Shown one piece after another: positions 18,684 to 24,980 of a stretch of DNA of 32,653 nt. Source of the stretch: Sphingobacteriales bacterium (GTDB lineage: Bacteria > Bacteroidota > Bacteroidia > Sphingobacteriales > Sphingobacteriaceae). Position numbers and translations under genes: made by a program. The stretch spans positions 1-32,653 of the forward strand of contig JACXVB010000033.1 of the NCBI GenBank assembly GCA_014763615.1. The letters are read 5' to 3'. Every line of letters starts with the position of its first letter. The stretch's first letter is position 1. Under the pieces are notes generated by a model. That model was not told the DNA's origin and did not search any database. It saw only the letters and a list, made by a program, of their open reading frames with translations.

Positions 18684-18901
18684 TGACGAAAATCTTCCAT
18701 ATCACCGCATCTTATAAGTCGGCCTATATTTATGGGGGACCAATTTACTCGGTGGCGGCTTTGTGTGAAGCGTTGTATGCTGAAAGCTTAAGGCCGAAAG
18801 CCGAAAGCGGAGATCTAGAGACAAGAGACCAGACGGAAGTCCGAAGTCGGGAGATGGGGCTTCGACTTTCCTCCAAGAGGGCGGACGGGCGCTCAGCCTG
18901 A
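18683..18901 (+). pseudogene. Truncated GT4 5' end, copy 1
   Basis: Residues 1-30 (HITASYKSAYIYGGPIYSVA, then ALCEAL) match the N-terminus of the full-length glycosyltransferase at 22586. After ALCEAL the frame enters repeat DNA (KAES cycles) and stops after 72 residues. No second domain follows; a zeta-toxin module comes next. Aligned with the 22586 gene, about 13 of 77 bases differ, many at third codon positions, so this looks like a diverged allele rather than a fresh duplication. Its ATG overlaps the preceding stop (TAATG). Confidence 0.85.
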
Positions 18902-19333
18902 CAGGGGATGAAAAGTGGAAAGCGAGAAGCAAGTCAGGAGTCAGAAGGCCGAAGTGGGGAGTCTGAAGTCGGGAGGATGAAGGTGAAAGGTGTGAGGCAG
19001 AAGGTGGGAAGTAAAATCCAGTATTCCAACATTCCAGTTTTCTAGTTAAGGTGGAAGGCGTGAGGTGGAAAGCTAAAGGCGAGGAGTAGGTGCAAGAACG
19101 CGGGGATCTCTCCTAACGTCGAGATGACGGGTTAGGGAACACGGGGGTCTCTACACTAAAGGACAAGATATAAAACAATAATCCTAAAAAAGACATCATT
19201 TCTTATTTTCCAACTTCTGAAAGCACTATAAATTTCATAAATTTACGATGAATAAATTGAATTGCTCAGTCAAAATAGATCTATTTCAGGTTAAGATTTG
19301 ACACTTTAAACTATAATTCTTTGATTAAAAAAG
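18770..19333. repeat. Repeat-rich spacer before the zeta module
   Basis: The first part (to about 19140) is repeats: 7-mers of AAGTCGG, AAGGTGG and GTGGAAA type, ATTCCAACATTCCAG at about 19022-19040, and GCAAGAACGCGGGGATCTCTCC...GAGATGACGGG at 19091-19131, which resembles a block inside the gene at 17361. The rest, 19141-19333, is plain AT-rich DNA with no repeat I recognise. It probably holds the promoter of the zeta module: TTTG at 19297 and a weak -7-like ATTCTTTG ending at 19323. Confidence 0.7.
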
Positions 19334-19591
19334 ATGGGTTTGACAAAAGTAGAAGATATACAAAAACTAAATAAAGATGTTGTTAGAAAATTGAGGCTTA
19401 ATAAATTAGCCGCTGGCAAGCCTTTTATGATTAACGCAGGAAACCTTCCTCCGCAACAATCCTATCTGGAATTCCCTGATTTTTCTATTAAATTGGTAAG
19501 TATATCACCCAATCAACGAGATTTTACTGTTGTTGCCATTCTTAGCAAAGAAGAAGCTACCCAGATAAGGAAAGAGTTTAATCTTATCTAA
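19334..19591 (+). CDS. Small protein paired with zeta toxin, possible antitoxin
   Basis: An 85-residue soluble protein that I do not recognise by family. It starts MGLTKVEDIQKLNKDVVRKL, a likely helix, then a middle with beta strands (FSIKLVSISP, DFTVVAILSK) and a charged C-terminal helix. It lies 12 bases before the zeta-type gene on the same strand, the place usually taken by an antitoxin, so an epsilon-like partner role is the simplest reading. It shows no sequence resemblance that I can see to classical epsilon. Another chance is an unrelated accessory gene. Confidence 0.6.
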   Translation: MGLTKVEDIQKLNKDVVRKLRLNKLAAGKPFMINAGNLPPQQSYLEFPDFSIKLVSISPNQRDFTVVAILSKEEATQIRKEFNLI

Positions 19592-19603
19592 ATTCAATCT
19601 TTA

Positions 19604-20200
19604 ATGCCTTCATTATACATCATAACAGGTTCAAATGGAGCAGGTAAATCAACAGTTGGCCCGAAATATTTACCGGATGAAATCTTGAATTCGTGTGAAG
19701 TTTTTGATGGTGATCTTTTATTCGTTAAAAAACGTAATGAATACTTTCCCTCAATAACAAAATCACCAAAAGAGGCGAGAAGAATTGCTTGGGAATTTGT
19801 TTCAGACAAATTTGATCGATTAGTTAAAGATGCATTATTTACAAAATCAGATTTCGTATATGAGGGCCATTTCACAAACGATGCAACTTGGGAGGTACCA
19901 AAAAAATTTAAAGCTGCTGGTTTTGAAATCAACCTTATTTTTTTTGGACTAGCTACTATAGACCTTTCTCAATTACGGGTAACGGATCGGGTTAGTGAAG
20001 GTGGCCATTATGTTGACAGAATGACCATTGAGAATAATTTTATTGGTAATCTCGAGAAATTAAATAAGAATTTTAGGCTAATAGAACACGTTCTATTATT
20101 GTCTATCGCAAACCAACAGGTAATATACTGTATTGCTCAGCATCTGCTGCCATCTTGGTTTAAAAAATATCTGCCTGAGATTGTAAAAATCATACCATAG
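19604..20200 (+). CDS. Zeta-toxin family P-loop kinase
   Basis: A 198-residue kinase of the zeta toxin type. Walker A GSNGAGKST is at 9-17, an acidic FDGD at 34-37 is placed where zeta toxins hold the catalytic Asp, and YEGHFTND plus RVSEGGHYVDRMTIENNF form the substrate and ATP-lid region. Known zeta toxins phosphorylate UDP-N-acetylglucosamine and so block cell-wall and sugar pathways, which makes its place inside a polysaccharide operon notable. Some members of this family are small-substrate kinases without toxicity. The stop is 3 bases before a second truncated copy of a glycosyltransferase start. Confidence 0.78.
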   Translation: MPSLYIITGSNGAGKSTVGPKYLPDEILNSCEVFDGDLLFVKKRNEYFPSITKSPKEARRIAWEFVSDKFDRLVKDALFTKSDFVYEGHFTNDATWEVPKKFKAAGFEINLIFFGLATIDLSQLRVTDRVSEGGHYVDRMTIENNFIGNLEKLNKNFRLIEHVLLLSIANQQVIYCIAQHLLPSWFKKYLPEIVKIIP

Positions 20201-20203
20201 CCT

Positions 20204-20284
20204 ATGATAATTCTCCACATTACTGCATCTTACAAACCAGCCTTTGTTTACGGGGGGCCGATTTATTCAGTGGCGGCGTTGTGA
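20204..20284 (+). pseudogene. Truncated GT4 5' end, copy 2
   Basis: A 26-codon fragment reading MIILHITASYKPAFVYGGPI then YSVAAL and a stop. It matches the start of the 22586 gene with about 13 differences in 80 bases, mostly at third codon positions. A 2-base deletion (TTGTG-AGGC against TTGTGCGAAGCC) causes the stop. Without it the frame would go on through LCEAL-like codons into 7-mer DNA (GAAGTCTGAAGTGG, about 20308). It begins 3 bases after the zeta gene. Confidence 0.82.
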
Positions 20285-20365
20285 GGCTTTGCAAAAAGAA
20301 AACAGAAGTCTGAAGTGGAAAGCAGGAAAAAAGAAGGAATTTTTCTATTTTAAATTCAACAGAAA

Positions 20366-20497
20366 ATAGATTCCCTCTGCTATGCTTTGAAAATCAATTG
20401 ATGATGCTAAATTGAATTGTAGAAACAGCTACTACACCCTTGTTTGGTCTTGTCCATACCATCTTGTAGAAAACAAGCATTTTAAAAGGGAATCTAT
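20366..20497. mobile_element. MITE-like element with 11-base inverted ends
   Basis: Perfect inverted ends ATAGATTCCCT (20366-20376) and AGGGAATCTAT (20487-20497) bound 132 bases. The match extends inward with ATGCTT after a 5-6 base gap on both sides. Inside are further self-complementary pieces (TGTAG...CTACTACA, CTTGTTT...AAACAAG). It has no coding capacity. No clear target duplication was seen, so a structured RNA is an alternative. Confidence 0.5.
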
Positions 20498-20539
20498 AAG
20501 GAAGGTGAAGAGATACTAAAAGGAAGCATAGAACAAAGC

Positions 20540-20579
20540 TGGACAAAACATGGACTTCACTTGGACTTGAGTTGGACTT
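20540..20579 (+). promoter_or_regulatory. Four TGGAC boxes at 11-base spacing
   Basis: TGGACAA or TGGACTT begins at 20540, 20551, 20562 and 20573, exactly 11 bases apart, close to one helical turn. Phased direct repeats of this kind often bind a repressor or activator on one face of DNA. The nearest plus-strand gene is the AbiEi-type regulator at 21097, which in other systems represses its own operon, but the distance is over 500 bases. Confidence 0.4.
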
Positions 20580-20739
20580 TTGATATAAATAAAGGGAAAT
20601 CGAGGGATAGATTGTTTAAAAACTAAAGATACAAAAAAATGGGAAAACAAAAAGGAACTTCACCCTATGAAAACAAATAGGCGAAACCGTAGGTTAAAAG
20701 GAAAAAACCAACAGACAAACCAATCCTAACCTAAAATTC

Positions 20740-20890
20740 CGCCTTGGCGCTTGCGGCAGAGAAGAAGAACAAATGGTATTAACTTTCATAGCAAGTGGCG
20801 CAGCGGCGGCTCTTTGGTTCTTTCCAGCTGAAGGGAAAGAACTAGCCATGTCCCGGCAATGAGGGACGGAAAGCCAGGAGCGGAAAGGCT
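20740..20890. ncRNA. Candidate structured RNA
   Basis: A GC-rich island in AT-rich DNA with several stems in a row. GGCT/AGCC (20808/20844) encloses GTTCTTTCC/GGAAAGAAC (20817-20825 with 20834-20842). GTCCC/GGGAC (20850-20854 with 20863-20867) and AGCC/GGCT (20872 with 20887) follow. An upstream CCGC/GCGG pair lies near 20742-20757. Local GC enrichment plus serial hairpins suggests an RNA, but I match it to no known class and cannot fix the strand. Confidence 0.35.
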
Positions 20891-21096
20891 AAACCATTAT
20901 AAAGCCTAACAATTAATCTCTTTTAGAAAAACAATACATATAATACCGCATACCTGCAGATGGGATGTTTCTCCGTCCTTCGACGCATCAACATGATGTA
21001 GGATGATCTCGCTAGGATGATTACTTGTACTATGTATTTATTGAATACCATCATCGGATAAATACCGATTATCCATTTATTTTATTACATTTGTGT

Positions 21097-21735
21097 ATGC
21101 GAATTTTACAGTCCATACCCTCTTATGCTTCGCAGCCCATTAGTCATCAACTATTATTGAGTTTATTGAAGGGCTATAAAAGACCTAATGATAAAATTCA
21201 TGAGTTGGTTAAAAAAGAAGATTTACAAGTTCTTAAGAAAGGTTTATATATTGTTGGGCCTTCTTTAAGTTTGATAAAGCCAGAACCATTTTTAATAGCG
21301 AATCACTTATTAGGGCCAAGTTATGTTTCTTTAGACACGGCGTTGTCTTATCATGGCTTAATTCCTGAAAGAGTTTTTGAAGTCTTATCCGTCACCGTAA
21401 AACAAAGCCGAAAGTTTAGTAATGTTACCGGTTCGTATCATTACATCCATTTACCTTTACCTTATTATGCTTTCGGCATCATCAATGAGCAATTCGGTAA
21501 TGGTCAGTCGGTCATGCTCGCTTCTTCAGAAAAAGCTTTATTTGATAAAATTATTACCACTAAAGGGGTGGTTTTTAGAAGTTATACCCAAGCTTATTAC
21601 TATTTATTAGAAAATTTAAGAATAGATTTAGAGGGATTAAAAAAGTTTAATTTGGAAGAGATGAGACTTTGGCTAAATGATGCCCCAAAAAAAGAAAGTT
21701 TAATTCATATCATTAAAGTGATAGAAAGCTTATGA
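21097..21735 (+). CDS. AbiEi-type antitoxin/regulator
   Basis: The antitoxin half of an AbiE type IV toxin-antitoxin pair, 212 residues from the ATG at 21097 (an upstream in-frame ATG at 21025 would add 24 residues that look non-coding). The N-terminal region (ISHQLLLSLLKGYKRPNDKI, then HELVKKEDLQVLKKGLYIV) is a winged helix as in AbiEi, followed by the DUF4095-like part with SYVSLDTALSYHGLIPE and ASSEKALFDKI. In known systems it binds operator DNA and counteracts the nucleotidyltransferase. It overlaps the toxin gene by 4 bases. It is not the strict AbiEi of lactococci but the same layout. Confidence 0.78.
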   Translation: MRILQSIPSYASQPISHQLLLSLLKGYKRPNDKIHELVKKEDLQVLKKGLYIVGPSLSLIKPEPFLIANHLLGPSYVSLDTALSYHGLIPERVFEVLSVTVKQSRKFSNVTGSYHYIHLPLPYYAFGIINEQFGNGQSVMLASSEKALFDKIITTKGVVFRSYTQAYYYLLENLRIDLEGLKKFNLEEMRLWLNDAPKKESLIHIIKVIESL

Positions 21736-22589
21736 TTAAAGAATGGTTAGCTAGTTATCAGCCTACCAATAGGGATGAAGCCACACAAGGCCTTAGGGAA
21801 ATTATGCAGCAAATTGCTTTGGCTGGACTTTATAGAATGGGCTTTTTTGAGAAGGCTGCTTTTTATGGCGGTACGGCTCTTAGAATATTTTATCAATTAG
21901 ATCGATTTTCGGAAGATTTAGATTTTTCATTACTTGAACCTGATTCCTATTTTTCTTTTGAAAGGTACTTGCCTGGCTTAATTACAGAATTTAAAGCTTT
22001 AGGCTTACAGGTTTCTGTTCGAGAAAAGACTAAATCTAATCCTAATTCAATTGAATCTGCATTTCCAAAATCAGAAACTATATGGCGAGAGCTCGTATTA
22101 GAAAATATTATCCCACAAAACGGTCTCCATCACAGTGCCGCTATCAAAATCAAATTAGAAGTAGATAAAAACCCTCCCTTACACTTCGAAACTGAAGAAA
22201 AACTACTGCTACAACCCTTTTCATTTTATGTGAAATGTTTCTCTTTATCTGATTTATTCGCTGGTAAAATGCATGCTTTATTATTTCGTAAATGGGGAAC
22301 AAATGTAAAAGGAAGGGATTGTTATGACCTAGAGTGGTATATTAGGAAAGGGGTGACATTAAATCTAAACCATTTCTTAGTTAGAGCCATAGATAGTGGA
22401 GACTGGGATAAAGAAGAAATAAGTGAGCAGGAGTTTAGAATATTACTTCAAGAAAAAATTAATACGGTTGACATGATGAGGGTTAAAGCTGATATTAGTA
22501 GATTTATTGCTCATCCTGATCGCTTAAATTTATGGTCGGTAAAATACTTTACGGATTTGACAGCACACCTTAAGATAAGAAACAATTGA
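21732..22589 (+). CDS. AbiEii-type nucleotidyltransferase toxin
   Basis: A nucleotidyltransferase of 285 residues of the AbiEii/DUF1814 family. Motifs in order are FYGGTALR (44-51), FSEDLDF (59-65) with the catalytic acids, a strand IKIKLEVDK, and the family motif DLFAGKMHALLFRKW followed by GRDCYDLEW. Known members transfer nucleotides to an RNA or other target and act in phage defence. All core motifs are present, so it is probably active. The TGA stop overlaps the TTG start of the next glycosyltransferase gene, linking translation of toxin and sugar enzyme. Confidence 0.86.
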   Translation: MIKEWLASYQPTNRDEATQGLREIMQQIALAGLYRMGFFEKAAFYGGTALRIFYQLDRFSEDLDFSLLEPDSYFSFERYLPGLITEFKALGLQVSVREKTKSNPNSIESAFPKSETIWRELVLENIIPQNGLHHSAAIKIKLEVDKNPPLHFETEEKLLLQPFSFYVKCFSLSDLFAGKMHALLFRKWGTNVKGRDCYDLEWYIRKGVTLNLNHFLVRAIDSGDWDKEEISEQEFRILLQEKINTVDMMRVKADISRFIAHPDRLNLWSVKYFTDLTAHLKIRNN

Positions 22590-24034
22590 GAATCCTCCAT
22601 ATCACCGCATCTTATCAACCGGCCTTTGTTTATGGCGGGCCGATTTATTCTGTAGCGGCGTTGTGCGAAGCCTTGCAAACAGAAGACGGAAGTCGGGAGT
22701 CCGAAGTTGAGAGTCCAGAGCTTGGAGTTGGGAGTAAAAGAGCAGCAGGAATTAAGAAAGAGAGCTTAATGAGTGATTCGATTTCCCGCTCTGCCTTACA
22801 GGCATCTCTCCCAGAGGGAGAGAAGAAGATTTTGGTAAAGGTTTATACTACTTTGGCGAATGGGAAAGAGGAGTTGCCTTATCAGAATGGGGAGATGAAA
22901 TTGGTGGATGGAGTGCCGGTTCATTATTTTAAACGTATCACCAAAGACCATAGCCACTTTTCTCCTGCTTTGCTTTGGCATTTATGGAAAACTGCCAAAA
23001 ACTATGACATCATCCATATTCATGCTTGGTGGAATTTGGTGAGTATGGGTGCAGTTTTGATTTGTCTTTTGAAAGGAATCAAACCGATTGTTTCGCCAAG
23101 AGGCATGTTAGGGGATTACACTTTTAGTAAGGGAAAGACTTTATTTCATCATTTAATTGGGAAATATCTATTGCGAAGATGTGATTTTCATGCGACTACC
23201 TTGATGGAGGCTGAAGAGATTGTAAAAAGAATCGGAAGACGGAAGTCGGAGGTCCGTAGTCAAAAGTCAAGAATTAAATCTATTGAAATTGTAGATTTGA
23301 TGGAGAATCAGTTGACAGTTGGGAGTTCGGAGTTGGGAGTTGACTGTCAGCAGGATCAGGTACGGAATACGGAAAAAGAGATAAGAAGCAAGAAGCAAGA
23401 GTTGGGAGTCGGAAGTTCGGAGTCAGAAGTCAGCAGTCATGAGTCCAAAATAAGGAAAAGAAATATTAAAATCTTTGTTGTGCATAATATCGTTCAAGTG
23501 CCTCAGCCATTACCTCAACGGGGTCGGATATTTGATGGGACTTTGAAATTGATTTTTCTTTCCAGAATACACCCTAAGAAAGGTATTGAATTGTTATTGG
23601 ATGCTTTGTCTGAGGTGGAATTTCCATTTTCATTGTCTATTGTTGGTGAAGGGGAGGTTGATTACGTAGAAAGTTTAAAGTTGAAGGTTCAAAGCTTAGA
23701 CCTATCATCTAAAATTAATTGGATGGGTGCTGTTTATGGAGATGAAAAGTTTAAGCTTTTGTCAAACCATGATATTTTAGTATTGCCCTCCTTTAATGAG
23801 AATTTTGCCAATGTGGTGATTGAATCGATAACGGTAGGAACGCCTGTTTTAATTTCGGATCAGGTGGGATTGAGTACTTGGGTAGAAAAAAACAACAGTG
23901 GATTAATTCATCAACAAAACGTTACCGATTTAAAAGAAAAATTAAATTATTTTTATCGTCATCCAATAAAGGAAGTCAGTCTAAATCATAATTGTAATTT
24001 AATTGAAAAATATGATTTGATGTACCATGCTTAA
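22586..24034 (+). CDS. GT4 glycosyltransferase with two repeat inserts
   Basis: The full-length member of the family whose 5' end is also present at 18683 and 20204; 482 residues. The start is TTG, placed by the conserved HITASYQPAFVYGGPIYSVA strand and helix. Insert 1 (about residues 32-80) lies after ALCEAL at the same point as in both fragments. Insert 2 (about 217-293) falls before the second domain, which begins near IKIFVVHNIVQVPQP and KLIFLSRIHPKKGIELL. Both inserts consist of SEVxSxx-type cycles plus other repeat pieces. The donor site reads PSFNENFANVVIESITVG. A third small 7-mer patch (23668-23703) codes for ESLKLKVQSL. The core enzyme looks complete and may work. Confidence 0.8.
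   Translation: MRILHITASYQPAFVYGGPIYSVAALCEALQTEDGSRESEVESPELGVGSKRAAGIKKESLMSDSISRSALQASLPEGEKKILVKVYTTLANGKEELPYQNGEMKLVDGVPVHYFKRITKDHSHFSPALLWHLWKTAKNYDIIHIHAWWNLVSMGAVLICLLKGIKPIVSPRGMLGDYTFSKGKTLFHHLIGKYLLRRCDFHATTLMEAEEIVKRIGRRKSEVRSQKSRIKSIEIVDLMENQLTVGSSELGVDCQQDQVRNTEKEIRSKKQELGVGSSESEVSSHESKIRKRNIKIFVVHNIVQVPQPLPQRGRIFDGTLKLIFLSRIHPKKGIELLLDALSEVEFPFSLSIVGEGEVDYVESLKLKVQSLDLSSKINWMGAVYGDEKFKLLSNHDILVLPSFNENFANVVIESITVGTPVLISDQVGLSTWVEKNNSGLIHQQNVTDLKEKLNYFYRHPIKEVSLNHNCNLIEKYDLMYHA
22679..22825 (+). repeat. In-frame repeat insert 1 of the GT4 gene
   Basis: Degenerate 7-mers (AAGTCGGGAGTCCGAAGTTG and similar) followed by a segment containing the hairpin CTCTCCCAGAGGGAGAG near 22805-22821. 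It lies directly after the codons for ALCEAL, the same point at which both truncated copies enter repeats. Confidence 0.78.
23234..23464 (+). repeat. In-frame repeat insert 2 of the GT4 gene
   Basis: Several 7-mer tracts (GAAGTCGGAGGTCCG near 23244; AGTTGGGAGTTCGGAGTTGG near 23318-23340; GAGTCGGAAGTTCGGAGTC near 23405-23425) with non-repeated pieces between. All are read in frame between the two domains of the glycosyltransferase. Confidence 0.78.
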
Positions 24035-24890
24035 ACCCTCTCTCTCCATCATTATTCTCACCTACAATGAAGAAAAGAATATTGAGGCTTGTTTAGAAAG
24101 CATCCTGGATTTAGACTGTTCCATATTTATTATTGATTCTGGATCCACTGATAGGACATTAAGCATTTTAGAAAAATACCCTGTACAAGTTTTTCACCAT
24201 CCTTTCAAAAATTATGGGGCGCAAAGAAACTGGGCATTTGAAAACTTACCTATCCAAACAGAATGGATTTTGAATATGGATGCAGATCATCGCATGACGC
24301 CTGAACTTAGTAATGCACTAATAGAGCTTTTTTCTTTCCCTATTCCAGAGCAAACTAAAGGCTTTTTAATTTCACGAAGGACCATCTTCTTAGGTAAATG
24401 GATGAAACATGGGGGCCATTATCCTGTTTACCATGCTATTCTTTTTAGAAAGGAGTTTGGTTTTTGCGAGGATAAGCTTTATGATCAGCATTTTGTGGTG
24501 AATGGGCATTGCGAAACATTGAAAGCAGATATGATTGATACTTTAACCGATTCACTCTCCTCTTTCACGGAGAGACATAATCGATGGTCCACCTTGGAGG
24601 CTGAGGATCAATTTTTGGGTTATGCAAATGCTCGAAAAGGGCAGTTGGTTAAAGCAGATGTGAGAGGTAATGCGCAACAAAGAAGGCGGTATGCCAAATC
24701 AGTTTATGAAAAATTCCCTTTATTTATCAGACCTTTCATTTATTTCTTCATTCGCTATATTCTTAAATTGGGTTTCTTAGACGGCTTTAGAGGGCTCATT
24801 TTTCACTTCTTACAAGGCTTTTGGTTTCGCTTTTTAGTAGATGCTAAGATTTATGAGTTAAAAGAGTCTAAAGTTAAAAGTAAAAAGTAG
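24027..24890 (+). CDS. GT2-family glycosyltransferase (WaaE/KdtX-like)
   Basis: A GT-A glycosyltransferase of 287 residues. It starts LSIIILTYNEEKNIEACLES, has IIDSGSTDRT (34-43) and a metal-binding NMDADHRM, and an RRTIFLGKWMKHGGHYP motif like that of lipopolysaccharide-core beta-glucosyltransferases. A hydrophobic, basic C-terminus (FPLFIRPFIYFFIRYILKLG) may bind the membrane. The very end, KESKVKSKK, and the stop codon are made of 7-mers (AAAGTTA, AAAGTAA), so repeat DNA has reached the coding end. Overlaps the gene before by 8 bases. Confidence 0.85.
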   Translation: MLKPSLSIIILTYNEEKNIEACLESILDLDCSIFIIDSGSTDRTLSILEKYPVQVFHHPFKNYGAQRNWAFENLPIQTEWILNMDADHRMTPELSNALIELFSFPIPEQTKGFLISRRTIFLGKWMKHGGHYPVYHAILFRKEFGFCEDKLYDQHFVVNGHCETLKADMIDTLTDSLSSFTERHNRWSTLEAEDQFLGYANARKGQLVKADVRGNAQQRRRYAKSVYEKFPLFIRPFIYFFIRYILKLGFLDGFRGLIFHFLQGFWFRFLVDAKIYELKESKVKSKK

Positions 24891-24980
24891 AGAGTAGTAA
24901 GTTCAATGTGTATAAGTCAATCCTATTACTCTTCGGTACAATTGTATTATCTTCGTGAGCAAGAAACAGATTAGATTTAA

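Larger units (their letters stand above)
20285..21096. other. Gene-free spacer with short repeats and hairpins
   Basis: No protein gene is supported over 800 bases. In order: a short 7-mer tract (to about 20335), a small element between inverted repeats (20366-20497), four phased TGGAC boxes (20540-20579), AT-rich sequence, a GC-rich hairpin block (about 20740-20890), and a relic of the CCTTCGAC...AGGATGA repeat (about 20974-21020). A TAnnTTTG match at 21086 lies only three bases before the AbiEi start, so its role is doubtful. Confidence 0.65.

Noticed and set aside
18702-18932. Minus-strand open frame of 76 residues
   Set aside because: Complement of the truncated glycosyltransferase start and of repeats; no protein family features.
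21086-21093. TACATTTG as promoter of the AbiE genes
   Set aside because: It fits TAnnTTTG but lies three bases before the start codon, so transcription would begin inside the gene; no -33 box is suitably placed.
21025-21096. Longer start for the AbiEi-like protein
   Set aside because: The added 24 residues look like chance translation, and the conserved winged helix begins soon after the ATG at 21097.
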